Assembly (NCBI GenBank): GCA_964607165.1 | Contig: CAZSIT010000010.1 | Span: 1 to 64,000, forward strand | Length of the DNA: 64,000 bases | From: DSPP01 sp964607165 | GTDB lineage: Bacteria; Zixibacteria; MSB-5A5; DSPP01 | Direction of reading: 5' to 3' | Shown: positions 41,583 to 50,838 of the stretch, piece by piece | Position numbering within the stretch: position 1 is the first letter of the stretch | How the letters are laid out: each line of letters opens with the position of its first letter | Translations under genes and position numbers: made by a program | Notes under the pieces: model-generated | What the model was told of the DNA's origin: nothing | Database searches by the model: none | The model's input: the letters and a program-made list of their open reading frames with translations, nothing else

Positions 41583-41699
41583 AAAACCCACCTTCCAATA
41601 GTTTAGAGTTTTAAACTTAACAGCTTCTGTCTCTCAAACCGAAAACCGAGTTTTTTCACTCTCTTACCACCTCCTCTATTGGTTAGTAGGTTTATTCGT

Positions 41700-43610
41700 T
41701 TACGGCGGCCCCAAAAACCATTCCAGCATCTTTCCCATAAGCACGGCCGCCTGGGGTTCCTTTATGCCGTAAAGCGAAAACCCGAAGCAAGCGGTCTTAA
41801 AGCTTCCCCGGTCCGAGCGCACCGCCACCGTCTTTCCGTTCAAATCGGACGTATCCGGGAAAGCCGAACGATACAGGTAAAGCGGCTGGCTGCGAACCCC
41901 CCGCTCAAAGTAATTAACTGCCGGCATCCGCCGGTACAAAGAATCCGGATACAAAAGCGAATCGGGTCGCACGCGTAAAGGGCTGCGCAGATAGGCCTTG
42001 GTCACGTTCGTGTCAATGTCCAAAGTGGGCAAGCCGGGCACTTTCTGCCGGGAATCTACGCTAACAAGCGTGTCCGCGCCGATAAACTGTTCGTTGGATA
42101 CGTGGTCGCCGCTTGAACCGATGACCCGCAAAAGATGCCCGTCGGAAAGCATCCCGTTAATGCCGAAGAAGAAAAAGGGGAACCCGTTGGAAGGGTTATT
42201 TTCGTCATACTGAATCAGAAGCCCCTCAGAGTTGATGCTGGCGCCCGGTCCGTCTATGTCCAAAAGGTCGTCCCGCCCCAAAACCCACACTGACCCTCCC
42301 ACGTTCATGTATTTCATCAGCGAAAGATTCATCTCCGCGGCGTTGCCGGTGGGAAAAAGCTGTTCTTTATGTACGATAACCAGCTTATGCCGGGCCAGAA
42401 TGGAATCAAAGAGGGGGCTGGTGACAACCTCGGTGCGCGTATCTTGTAAGGAATCAAAATCGCTCCCGTATCCGGCCTGGCGTATTAAGTTTATATAATA
42501 CCCCTGGGAGGCTTCATCCGCCAACTGGGCAGGCTCTCCCGTAGGCCCCCAGGATTGGCGGGCCAGTCTCCGGATCAACAGTATTTTTCTATCGAATCGG
42601 GGGTGAATAATCACAAACTTGAGCGCAATTGGTTTGGGGTCGGAAACCCCGGCGTCATCCCGGGTTCGCACTCTAAAGAAATAATACCCGGGTTTATTAT
42701 TGATAGGATTATCCGCTCCCCTTAAACCAAAAAAAGTGAAGAATTGATCGGACGTATAGCGCTGCGTTATAAAACTTGGGTCATAATGGAACGGACGGTC
42801 GCTGGCCGCCCAGAGCTTGTTCGAATCGACTTTGGCCGTGCTAAAGTCGTTAAAGGGTCCGAAAAGTTCCCAGAAATACTCAAATTTTGGTTGAGTTCTT
42901 GGATAGTCGGCGGAATCCGATCCCAGCCAGGTTATCGTAACCCCCGTGTGCCCGGTGCGCAGGTCTTCGGGCGTACCGCTGTAAGTCAGGCTGTCCCGCG
43001 AAAAAAAGAACTCGGTGACCGTCGCTATGTTATTCTGTGGGGTCGGAGGAGTTACACTGTTAATCCGGCCCAAAAAAGTGTCCGGAGCTCGGTTTTTACG
43101 CTGAAACGTTCGCCACTTTAGGAGACTATCCGGAGTATAAGCGCCCTGGTCATCCTGGGCGCGAATAAACACAACCGATTGGAAAACCTTGGAAGTGTCG
43201 GAGGGGAGCGCTACTACAGCCGTCTGTCCGTTTTGGCCCAGGTTGCTGATAATCGTCCAATGCCAAATGCCAATAGTATCGGCATTGGTAGAATGGGCCT
43301 TGATAAAATCCAACGGCGTGCCGATAGGCTTTCCCGTATTGTCCTTCTTCGAAGCCCGCACGACTGAATCAACCTGAATGGAATATTCAAATTGGACAAC
43401 GTAGCCGTCCGGGTCGGTGGCATACCAAAAAAGTTGCGAAGGAGTGGTAAAAAGACTGTTTTCCAAAGGCACCGGCGCAAAAAACACAAACGGTGGCTGG
43501 TTCGTGTGCGCCGTCCCTTTTTTTTTGATGGTGCAGCCGCCGGAAATCAAAAGCAAAGCCAGGCCCAAAAGCGAAAAACCAAAACCCGAATATCTGCGTA
43601 GTTGCGTCAT
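41700..43610 (-). CDS. Large lipoprotein with Ig-like and ThuA/GATase-like regions
   Basis: The 636-residue protein has a lipoprotein signal with lipobox ISGGC. The first half consists of beta-sandwich-like segments (FWYATDPDGYVVQFEYSI, YYFFRVRTRDDAGVSDP), similar to fibronectin or Ig folds in other FCB lipoproteins. A segment at about 345-510 (RKILLIRRLA, SILARHKLVIVHKEQLF, YMNVGGSVWVLGRDDLL) resembles a GATase1/ThuA-like Rossmann fold. The function is unknown. It is the last gene of a four-gene unit with the TonB-dependent receptor, the large secreted protein and the PorV-like barrel. Confidence 0.75.
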   Translation of the reverse strand: MTQLRRYSGFGFSLLGLALLLISGGCTIKKKGTAHTNQPPFVFFAPVPLENSLFTTPSQLFWYATDPDGYVVQFEYSIQVDSVVRASKKDNTGKPIGTPLDFIKAHSTNADTIGIWHWTIISNLGQNGQTAVVALPSDTSKVFQSVVFIRAQDDQGAYTPDSLLKWRTFQRKNRAPDTFLGRINSVTPPTPQNNIATVTEFFFSRDSLTYSGTPEDLRTGHTGVTITWLGSDSADYPRTQPKFEYFWELFGPFNDFSTAKVDSNKLWAASDRPFHYDPSFITQRYTSDQFFTFFGLRGADNPINNKPGYYFFRVRTRDDAGVSDPKPIALKFVIIHPRFDRKILLIRRLARQSWGPTGEPAQLADEASQGYYINLIRQAGYGSDFDSLQDTRTEVVTSPLFDSILARHKLVIVHKEQLFPTGNAAEMNLSLMKYMNVGGSVWVLGRDDLLDIDGPGASINSEGLLIQYDENNPSNGFPFFFFGINGMLSDGHLLRVIGSSGDHVSNEQFIGADTLVSVDSRQKVPGLPTLDIDTNVTKAYLRSPLRVRPDSLLYPDSLYRRMPAVNYFERGVRSQPLYLYRSAFPDTSDLNGKTVAVRSDRGSFKTACFGFSLYGIKEPQAAVLMGKMLEWFLGPP

Positions 43611-43659
43611 CCTCTAAATTTTCCTCCTAAAAATTTAATGCTCCTAAAAGCCGGTGTGG

Positions 43660-44661
43660 TTAAAAAGCGAAACTGACCGACAGGCGGTGAAAAGCTCCCA
43701 GGTCGTGCGCATCCTGATAGGCATAGTCCGCCGCCAGCTTAAATCTTTGCACCGGCAGTCTAAAACCGGCCCCGGCGGCAAAACCCATCCCCGTCGAATA
43801 TTTTATGGCTCCCTGGCTAAAGCTCGCTCGCGCATCCGTATCGTCCCGTCCCCGTAATCCCGCCCGCAGGGCCACCTTTTCCGAATACCAGTATTCCACC
43901 CCTCCGCTGAACTTTTCCAAATTATCGGGCGGATGGCTCCCTTCCAGGGCCAGAATGGCCCGGTGGGTTGGAGAATGAATCAAATCCATGGCAATCCCGA
44001 AGTGAAAATCGGTCGGCAAAGCAAAGTCTTTGAAATTCTCCTCCCGGCTCCCAAAGGCAAAATTGGGGCCGAAGTTCGATATCCGCATGGCTATCCGAAA
44101 GTTTCGAAAACCGGTTTCATACAAAGTCCCGATATCCGCCGCCCAGCCGGAAGCCTCGCGGTCCGCCAAACTCTCAACAATATACTTTCCGGTTAAGCCG
44201 AAGGAAAAATGATCGGTCAAATAGCGGGCAAAAGTAACGGCCAAAGCCAAATCCTGGGCGTGGGTAATCTCTCCCGTGCCGGAAGGAAAGTTATAGGTGG
44301 TTATCGGAATGTCGCCGCTTTGAAAATCATAAACGGAAATCCCCACCACCCCGCCTAACTTCCGCATCGGAAAACCGAGGGCTGCAAACTCGTAATGAAT
44401 GCCGGCCGGATAATCGATGTGCGAAAAAGCCGCCTGCCGCTGGCTCAAAGCCGCCAGCCCGGCGGCATTGTAATAGATGGCAAAAACGTCGTTGGTAACC
44501 GCGGCAAAAGCGTTCCCCATCGCCACCGCCCGGGCCGATACCCCGATGTCCAGAAATTGCAGGCCCGCCGTCCCCACTTTGGCCTGTCCCCACGCGTTCC
44601 CGGCAAGAAACGACCCGATGGCCGCCCCCAGTAAAAAAACTTTTAGTGTGCGTTCTCTCAT
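43660..44661 (-). CDS. PorV/PorQ-family outer-membrane beta-barrel
   Basis: The 333-residue product has a signal peptide (about 1-25) and the family N-terminus GTAGLQFLDIGVSARAVAMG, then AIYYNAAGLA and many amphipathic strands ending in Phe (HRLSVSFAF), as in outer-membrane barrels of the FadL/PorV type. In Bacteroidota, PorV works with PorU to release and attach T9SS cargo, and PorQ has a similar fold. The presence of T9SS-like tails nearby fits. The ATG at 44661 (AGAGGTGA 5 nt upstream) is preferred to a GTG at 44679. Whether it is a PorV or a substrate-specific paralogue is uncertain. Confidence 0.83.
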   Translation of the reverse strand: MRERTLKVFLLGAAIGSFLAGNAWGQAKVGTAGLQFLDIGVSARAVAMGNAFAAVTNDVFAIYYNAAGLAALSQRQAAFSHIDYPAGIHYEFAALGFPMRKLGGVVGISVYDFQSGDIPITTYNFPSGTGEITHAQDLALAVTFARYLTDHFSFGLTGKYIVESLADREASGWAADIGTLYETGFRNFRIAMRISNFGPNFAFGSREENFKDFALPTDFHFGIAMDLIHSPTHRAILALEGSHPPDNLEKFSGGVEYWYSEKVALRAGLRGRDDTDARASFSQGAIKYSTGMGFAAGAGFRLPVQRFKLAADYAYQDAHDLGAFHRLSVSFAF

Positions 44662-44686
44662 TTTATCACCTCTTATCACCTCGAAT

Positions 44687-47293
44687 TTATTGGATGATTA
44701 CGATTTTCCCCACATGGATTTTCTCCTTGGCGTAAGCCCCGGTCGGCTGCACGGTGTAAAGATAAAGCCCCGCCGCCACCGTTTGCGTGTTGCGGGTCAA
44801 TAAATTCCACTGGTCAAATCCCGCGTTCGAAGCGGCTGGATCCTTCTCATGCTTGATTTCCTGCACCAGGTCTCCGTCCAAAGTGTAAATCCGGATGATG
44901 CAGCTGGCCGGGAGATTTATAAAATTAAGCCGTTTCGAGCTCTGCACCTGTCCGGCGGCCAGGTTCTTATCTTCGTAATGGCTGTAATCCTCGTCAATCC
45001 GGTAGGGGTTCGGATAGGCCGAAATTTTCAACTCCAAAGACTCGCGCTGCGCTTCGGTGGGCAAAGCATAAACGATTTTGGCGCTGGCGTTGGGAGTCGC
45101 CTCCAAAGGGTCGATTGTGGAATTGGGCGTAAGTGAGCCGAAATCAAAAGGCGCCACCGATATGTAATAAGACTGCGAGGGAAAAAGGCCGCTAATTTTA
45201 TACTGATACCAGTACTGGAAGTCGTTCGTGGAGTCGGGATAAAGCTTGGCCGCCCCCAAACCTAAATTGTAGTCCTGGCGCGCAAAGTAAAAAACGGTGT
45301 CAATCGCCTTCGACTTTGAGCCACAGGTGGCGCAGAAACGGATGTTCAAAGCGGTCTTGCTCGTGTCCGGCAGCCGCCCGGGGCCGTCAAACCCCAGGTC
45401 GTTCAGACAGGAAGACCCGGAGGGCGAAGGCGCGTTGTAGCGCTCCGGGTCAATCTGTAAAGTCCCGGTGGTGTCCCACTTTTTGGCATAAATCTGTTGA
45501 ATTTCCTCGTAGCTCAAAGGCTGCGCCGGCGCCGGATCCCAGCGGCATTTCGCCTTGTTATGAATGTACGGTTTCCAATCCACCTTGTCGAAGGAGGCGA
45601 TGGTGGTGTAGTTCTGCCCATCAGTGGAAAGCGAAATGCGGTATCCCTCAAAATCCTCGATTTTGCTGAAGGAATCCAGAGCGGTCTCGGTATTTTTGCC
45701 GAACCAGCGGATAACCACTTCTCCCGGCCCGGTAACAAAATCCAAAGATTCCGGAGGGGGCGGCGGTTGCGGCCCTCTAAAGTCTGGCATGCCATCTCCA
45801 TGCTGCCGGGGGACGCGTTGCGGCGGCTCGCCGCACAGAACGGTATCCTCCAGCGTTTCATTGTCATAAACCCGCTGCACCCAGCGCGCGTTTCCGGCAA
45901 AGGCGCTAAAGTCCAACCCCGCCTGATACTTAAATACTTCGCCCTCGAGGTTCTCAAAATCCTTATTGGTGGGAAGATTATCCGCAAAGTTCTTCGGATC
46001 CCGGTGGAATCCTTCCCCCGCAATGTACCCCAAAGTCAAAGGCAAAGTATCCCCCGGCGACAGGTTGAAACTCCCAAAGGATACTAAATAGCGGGTGTCA
46101 TAACCGTTGGCAATGTCAATAGCGTTAAGCTGGGGGTTAAGGGGAGGCAGCCAGCCTGCCGCGCTCTGGTTGATGACGCTGAACACTTCGTCGTAATCAA
46201 ACTCCTGATTGGAGAGATAAGTGTATTTCATCTTATCCCCCTCCGGCTGCCCCAGACCCCCGGAACTGTTCTGCCGTCCCGGAGCCTTCTGCGGGCCCCA
46301 GTCCAGGTCAACGTTGCCGTTGGGAGTCCACCAGTTAAAGGAAGTCTTAACGTTGCTCAATCCTCCCGGCGCCCGCACCACCCGCACCCCGGTGGCCGCC
46401 GTGGGGCTGGTGGAGGTGAAAATTTGGTTGCTGTTTTTCGGATCCCCGTTTTCGTCGGAAACATAAGCTATATTAATGGTATCCGGACAGGAGGGCACCA
46501 AGTCGTTCGGCACCGAAACCTTAAACCCGGAAAGGTCGTCCTGATAATATGCACCGCTGGAAGGATGCCCCACGTCGGCATCCACGAAAACGCCCAGGTA
46601 AATGTTCTTTAACGTTCTTCGGCCGATGTTTACGATTTGATAATCCAGCATAATCCAATCCTGGCCCCAGCCCGCCGACCAGGAATAACTGTTCTGCACG
46701 ATTTTCAGCCCCAAAGGCTTGTGCGGCCGCTGGTCAATCGGATCGGCGTTGACGAATTGCGGGCTGGTCAAGGTATCATACATCGTGGCAATCAAATCCA
46801 AATCCGAAACGGCGTTAGGGCTGTAATAGGGGCTCCCCTTGACGGTTGAACGCTTGATGATTTCACCGTTTGCCCCCAGGTCGGGCCAAAGCTCAAAATC
46901 ATCCACCGCCCAGCCGTCCGTTCCGGTCGAAACCACGGTGTCCCCGTCCACCACCCCTCCGATCCACATACACCCTTGAAAAAGATATTCAACCCGCGAC
47001 CCCCCCGGAAATTCGGCCGAAGAGGTGGACGTTCCGGTTAAGCAGTCTAACAACCGTAAATCGCCCTGGTTGCCAAAGAAACCATAGTTGGTAATGGTGA
47101 ACCACAACCGCCCGACTTTGTGCGTACACTGCTGCTGGTTGGGAATAGCGGCAACCTTATATAACCCGCCGCCGGTGGAAAACAGGCTCCCCGCCGTCGG
47201 AACCCCTTCTTTCATCCGCGCCAGCCCCGCCGGCCCCAAAAAGGCAGCCAGGAGAAGGGATATCCCCAACGCCCTGTTTATCTTTAGTCGCAT
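44687..47293 (-). CDS. Large secreted protein in the TonB-receptor operon
   Basis: The 868-residue protein (ATG 47293; GGAG 8 nt upstream rules out the GTG three codons before) has a signal peptide and is a full-length paralogue of the protein at 34695-37400: CTHKVGRLWFTITNYG, VEYLFQGCMWIGGV, DWIMLDYQIVNIG, FCATCG and the C-terminus RIYTLDGDLVQEIKH. Its own end, NTQTVAAGLYLYTVQ and GKIVIIQ, is T9SS-like without the NPFNP motif. It lies 46 nt downstream of the TonB-dependent receptor and 25 nt before the PorV-like gene, so it may be a surface partner of the receptor. Confidence 0.85.
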   Translation of the reverse strand: MRLKINRALGISLLLAAFLGPAGLARMKEGVPTAGSLFSTGGGLYKVAAIPNQQQCTHKVGRLWFTITNYGFFGNQGDLRLLDCLTGTSTSSAEFPGGSRVEYLFQGCMWIGGVVDGDTVVSTGTDGWAVDDFELWPDLGANGEIIKRSTVKGSPYYSPNAVSDLDLIATMYDTLTSPQFVNADPIDQRPHKPLGLKIVQNSYSWSAGWGQDWIMLDYQIVNIGRRTLKNIYLGVFVDADVGHPSSGAYYQDDLSGFKVSVPNDLVPSCPDTINIAYVSDENGDPKNSNQIFTSTSPTAATGVRVVRAPGGLSNVKTSFNWWTPNGNVDLDWGPQKAPGRQNSSGGLGQPEGDKMKYTYLSNQEFDYDEVFSVINQSAAGWLPPLNPQLNAIDIANGYDTRYLVSFGSFNLSPGDTLPLTLGYIAGEGFHRDPKNFADNLPTNKDFENLEGEVFKYQAGLDFSAFAGNARWVQRVYDNETLEDTVLCGEPPQRVPRQHGDGMPDFRGPQPPPPPESLDFVTGPGEVVIRWFGKNTETALDSFSKIEDFEGYRISLSTDGQNYTTIASFDKVDWKPYIHNKAKCRWDPAPAQPLSYEEIQQIYAKKWDTTGTLQIDPERYNAPSPSGSSCLNDLGFDGPGRLPDTSKTALNIRFCATCGSKSKAIDTVFYFARQDYNLGLGAAKLYPDSTNDFQYWYQYKISGLFPSQSYYISVAPFDFGSLTPNSTIDPLEATPNASAKIVYALPTEAQRESLELKISAYPNPYRIDEDYSHYEDKNLAAGQVQSSKRLNFINLPASCIIRIYTLDGDLVQEIKHEKDPAASNAGFDQWNLLTRNTQTVAAGLYLYTVQPTGAYAKEKIHVGKIVIIQ

Positions 47294-47339
47294 CTGTTTC
47301 ACTCCTTATGCCAAAGCCTGCATTCTCTGTTTGTCCCGA

Positions 47340-50300
47340 CTAAAAGTCAACCGATAACCCCAACTTAATGTTGCGCCCCGGTTCGAATAACCGCGGATCG
47401 TTCTGGAAAGGCGTTCCCAAAGTCACCACATTATAGTCGGTTATACCGATGACCCGGTTGGTGTTGGTTCGGCCGGTGTTCTGGAAAGGCCCGGTCGGGG
47501 CCCAGTTCTTGCGATCAAACAGGTTGTTGACCCAGAGCTGCAGGGTGTAATCCTGCTTCCAGATTCTAAACGACTTCTGAAACCGCAAATCCACCTGGCT
47601 GGTGGGAGGCTTCCGTAGGGAACCGGTGCGCGAAAAATCATTGCGTCCCGTAGGCAGGCCCGGATAAAGCGCCGAAGGGGTGAAAGGAAACCCCGAACCG
47701 TACTGCCAGATGAAGTTCAAATTCCAGTTGTCCGGCATTTTTAACCCGAAAAGTTTCGGATGGTCGCCGTTGGGAACGTTGACGTTCACGTTCAAAGTTA
47801 TCTGATGGGTTTGGTCCCAGTCCAGCGGAAATTCCTGAATCGGAATCTCCTGGGCATTAAGTAAATTCACGTAGTTGGAAGCATCCGAAGAGCTCTTTCC
47901 TAAAGCAATCGAATACTGATAGTCCAGATACCCTTGCACATAGCCCCCTCCCACCCGCGAAATCTCCGCCTCCACCCCCCGCGTGCGCCCGTAGTCCAAA
48001 TTTTGATAATCGGTCACTTGATCCGCCCCGAACCGGGTGGTCTGCGTGTTGACAAGGCCGAAATCGTCATTATAAAATCCGGTCAAAACCGCCCGGTAAT
48101 CGTTGGAAAGCAGCACCTCGCTTCCAAACTCATATTTAATTTTCTTGGTGTAATCCAGATTGAAATTCCCGATTAACTTGGCCGCCGAGCCTCCTTGGGT
48201 CGAACGTTGGTAAAACTGATCTAGGCTGGGCAGTTGAAAATAGTGGCCGTAATTGAAAAACACTTTCGCCCGCTCGCTGATGGGGTACGAAAATCCCATC
48301 CGCGGCGAAATTTTGTTCCGTATCGGGTCCTGAACCTGATTGGCAAAGGGCTCCGCCGCTCGGATGTCGTTTAGGCCCGAAGCCTGAAAGAAGAAATCGT
48401 AGCGCAAAGACAGGTTTGCAATCAGCTGTCCGTATTCCACCCGGTCGCCGACGTATACATCGGCGATAATCGGCCGATGGGTGTAAAAATCGCGGAAAAT
48501 ACCCCGGTCCCCAAACTCCTGAAAGTCCGGTATCCCCGAGTAGCGCGTGGCCGGATAGCTGATTTGCGCCATCGTCAGCTTGGTCAAATCCAGCTGAAAA
48601 CCGCTCGAAAAGTAATGCGAGGCAATCTGTGAATTAAAGTCAAACTTCGCCGTGGTCTTGGTGGTGGAGGAATTCTCGTAGAAGGTCTGCTGCAGGTACC
48701 CTCCCGGCGCGGCAAACCCGTTGTTGCCTAAATCATACTGCCCGTTGCCGTTCGCGTCGATGTACCGCTGCCCCGGCTGCCACACCCCGCCCGTCGGCGG
48801 GTCATAAATCCCGTTCCCGTTCAAATCCCGGAAAGGCAGGCCGGGCGAATAGGCGCTGCTGGGGCCGTCGTACTTGGAATCAAAGTTCAAATCCTGGTTT
48901 TCCGGACAGTTGCAGGTAATGAACCGGTCACCCGGACCAAACTTCCCGTCTTTATCCATATCAATGAAGGGCTCCCCCAGTATCAAATCCCCGTCGTGAA
49001 AAGGCTCGGGGGCATTGGTGGTGCTGTTTAAGTTCCAATTTCTGCGCCGCTCGATGTCAAATCGCCCGTTCGCATTGGTGTCCGTAAACCGCTCCGCCGC
49101 CTCATATACCCCATCCCCGTTCACATCCTCAAAAGGGTCTCCCGGAAAACCGGTCAGCGGGTTGGGGGGAGTATAGACAGACTTGCCGTCCGCGGTGGTA
49201 TCGTCCCGGAAAGTGTCCAAAAAGGGCTCCGCGTCATCCCATTTTCCGTTAGCCCCCGCATCCACCCAGGGCTCGTCCTCGTCGTGGGATCCGTTTCCGT
49301 CTTTGTCAAAAAACGATTCCCCCACGTCGTACTGCCCGTCGGTGTTATCTTCAAAGCTTTCAAATTCGTCTTCAAATAAGAAAAGGTCGGGGTTTTTTCC
49401 GTTGGCTGGATTATTCGGGTCTCCCGGCCGTTCAAGAAAACGTTTAACGAAATGCGAAACCTGCGCCCGGTAAAAACTGTTTTTGCTTAACGTATGCTCG
49501 GCCGAGATGCTAAAGTTGTTGGTGCGGTCGTTAACCACCGGGGCCGTTTCCGGAGAGTAGCGGTTCCTCCAGACAAAGCCCGAACCCGTATAATTGTACC
49601 GCAAAAACTCGCTTTTCCAATCCACGTTCAATTTCAAAAGCCCGGAAGGCTTGATGGTGAATTTAAGCTGAACGTTGTTGGTATTCGACATCCGGTCCGG
49701 AATGCCGATTCCCAGAATGCGCGTAACCGGATATGTTTTTTGCGTCAGCGGCGTCGCCAGCCTGTTGTGCGAAAGGTAAGTGTCGGTTTTGTCCATCTGC
49801 GCAGAAATGAAGTAAGCCACTTTCCCTTCCGTGTTCCATTTTAGCAATTTAGGGAAAATCCATCCCAGAAACGGCTCCGGCCCGGAAAGCGAAAATTGTA
49901 CCTGATCCGAGTTAAACGAATACTTGTTTAAAGTGGGGGAACCGAATCGGTCCGTAAAGTATTCGGAATGCAGCCGCGTCCGATCGGTGGTTCCTTCCTT
50001 GGTGGAGATATTGACTATGCCCGAAGTGGCGTTTCCGTATTGAGCGTCAAAACCTCCCTTAAGAAAGGTAAACTCTTGAATGCCGGAAGTTGGCACTCCC
50101 ATGTTAGAAGATTGAATCTGTCCCCGGCCGGAAGTTCCCGTCAAAATATTGCGCACCTCCACCCCGTCGATGACGTAGATGGTTTCCTCGCTCCGCCCTC
50201 CCCGGACGTGAATTTGGCCGTTGTAAACCGTCACCCCCACCTGCAGCTTTAATAGGTCGGTCACGTTGCGAATCGGAAGCTTGGCTATCTCCTCCGCCGA

Positions 50301-50732
50301 GACTATCTTCTGGCTGGTGGTTACATGTTTGTCCACCTTAGCGAGCTCTTTGGCCACTACCACTATCGTATCTCCCTGAATCGCCTGTTCCACCAATTGA
50401 AGCCGGCCTACTTCCGCAATTTGATCGGTCTGAATTTTGATATCTTTGACCAATTGTTCGCCGTAACCCTGGTAGGTAACTTTAGCTGCATAGGTTCCAG
50501 GAGGAATGTTCAAAATGATGAAGTTTCCGCTAACATCGCTAATCGCTCCCTGCCCGCTCGGCTTGCCGTTTAAAAGAAGCGTTACTCGAGCACCAATCAA
50601 CGGCTCTTTACTCTTCTTGTCGAAAACCTGACCGACAATCCGGCCGTTTGACGCAAAAACCGCTTGAGCGGCAAAAAGTAAAACCCCTGCTGCAACCGTC
50701 ATAAGTGCCAAAATTTTAATCGTTCTCTTCAT
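47340..50732 (-). CDS. TonB-dependent receptor with calcium-loop-rich insertion
   Basis: From ATG 50732 (GGGAGG 4 nt upstream) the product is 1130 residues. It has a signal peptide (1-27), a carboxypeptidase-regulatory-like domain (about 30-110, GRIVGQVFDKKSKEPLIGA), a plug (about 115-235, with ITVHVRGG-like segment QIHVRGGRSEET), and a beta-barrel to the C-terminus (final IKLGLSVDF). Between about 450 and 672, in what should be an extracellular loop, lie about nine motifs of the type DxNGNGxYDxxE. These look like EF-hand or dockerin-type calcium loops. The substrate is unknown. It is the first gene of the four-gene outer-membrane operon. Confidence 0.88.
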   Translation of the reverse strand: MKRTIKILALMTVAAGVLLFAAQAVFASNGRIVGQVFDKKSKEPLIGARVTLLLNGKPSGQGAISDVSGNFIILNIPPGTYAAKVTYQGYGEQLVKDIKIQTDQIAEVGRLQLVEQAIQGDTIVVVAKELAKVDKHVTTSQKIVSAEEIAKLPIRNVTDLLKLQVGVTVYNGQIHVRGGRSEETIYVIDGVEVRNILTGTSGRGQIQSSNMGVPTSGIQEFTFLKGGFDAQYGNATSGIVNISTKEGTTDRTRLHSEYFTDRFGSPTLNKYSFNSDQVQFSLSGPEPFLGWIFPKLLKWNTEGKVAYFISAQMDKTDTYLSHNRLATPLTQKTYPVTRILGIGIPDRMSNTNNVQLKFTIKPSGLLKLNVDWKSEFLRYNYTGSGFVWRNRYSPETAPVVNDRTNNFSISAEHTLSKNSFYRAQVSHFVKRFLERPGDPNNPANGKNPDLFLFEDEFESFEDNTDGQYDVGESFFDKDGNGSHDEDEPWVDAGANGKWDDAEPFLDTFRDDTTADGKSVYTPPNPLTGFPGDPFEDVNGDGVYEAAERFTDTNANGRFDIERRRNWNLNSTTNAPEPFHDGDLILGEPFIDMDKDGKFGPGDRFITCNCPENQDLNFDSKYDGPSSAYSPGLPFRDLNGNGIYDPPTGGVWQPGQRYIDANGNGQYDLGNNGFAAPGGYLQQTFYENSSTTKTTAKFDFNSQIASHYFSSGFQLDLTKLTMAQISYPATRYSGIPDFQEFGDRGIFRDFYTHRPIIADVYVGDRVEYGQLIANLSLRYDFFFQASGLNDIRAAEPFANQVQDPIRNKISPRMGFSYPISERAKVFFNYGHYFQLPSLDQFYQRSTQGGSAAKLIGNFNLDYTKKIKYEFGSEVLLSNDYRAVLTGFYNDDFGLVNTQTTRFGADQVTDYQNLDYGRTRGVEAEISRVGGGYVQGYLDYQYSIALGKSSSDASNYVNLLNAQEIPIQEFPLDWDQTHQITLNVNVNVPNGDHPKLFGLKMPDNWNLNFIWQYGSGFPFTPSALYPGLPTGRNDFSRTGSLRKPPTSQVDLRFQKSFRIWKQDYTLQLWVNNLFDRKNWAPTGPFQNTGRTNTNRVIGITDYNVVTLGTPFQNDPRLFEPGRNIKLGLSVDF

Positions 50733-50808
50733 AAAACCTCCCGCTGCTGCGGCCTTTGGTCTCTCTCTCTGCTTCAACTTTCCCGAAACTTTCCCAAACA
50801 TTCCACGT

Positions 50809-50838
50809 ATAATACGAAACCGCTCAAGAAATTGTCAA
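50809..50838 (-). promoter_or_regulatory. Sigma-70-type promoter of the TonB-receptor operon
   Basis: On the minus strand a perfect TTGACA (50838-50833) and TATTAT (50814-50809) are 18 nt apart. The -35 box lies within the last codons of lipM. The start near 50802 gives a leader of about 70 nt. Confidence 0.7.

Noticed and set aside
41583..41699. Promoter TTGAGA-N17-TTAAAA before the FG-GAP/T9SS-like gene
   Set aside because: Too weak a match in AT-rich DNA to list.
50765..50785. GG-N10-GC match upstream of the TonB-dependent receptor
   Set aside because: The bases around GG and GC do not fit the sigma-54 consensus, and a strong TTGACA-N18-TATTAT promoter explains the gene.
50733..50823. 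Riboswitch in the TonB-receptor leader
   Set aside because: The leader is only about 70 nt and lacks a recognisable B12-box or other conserved core.
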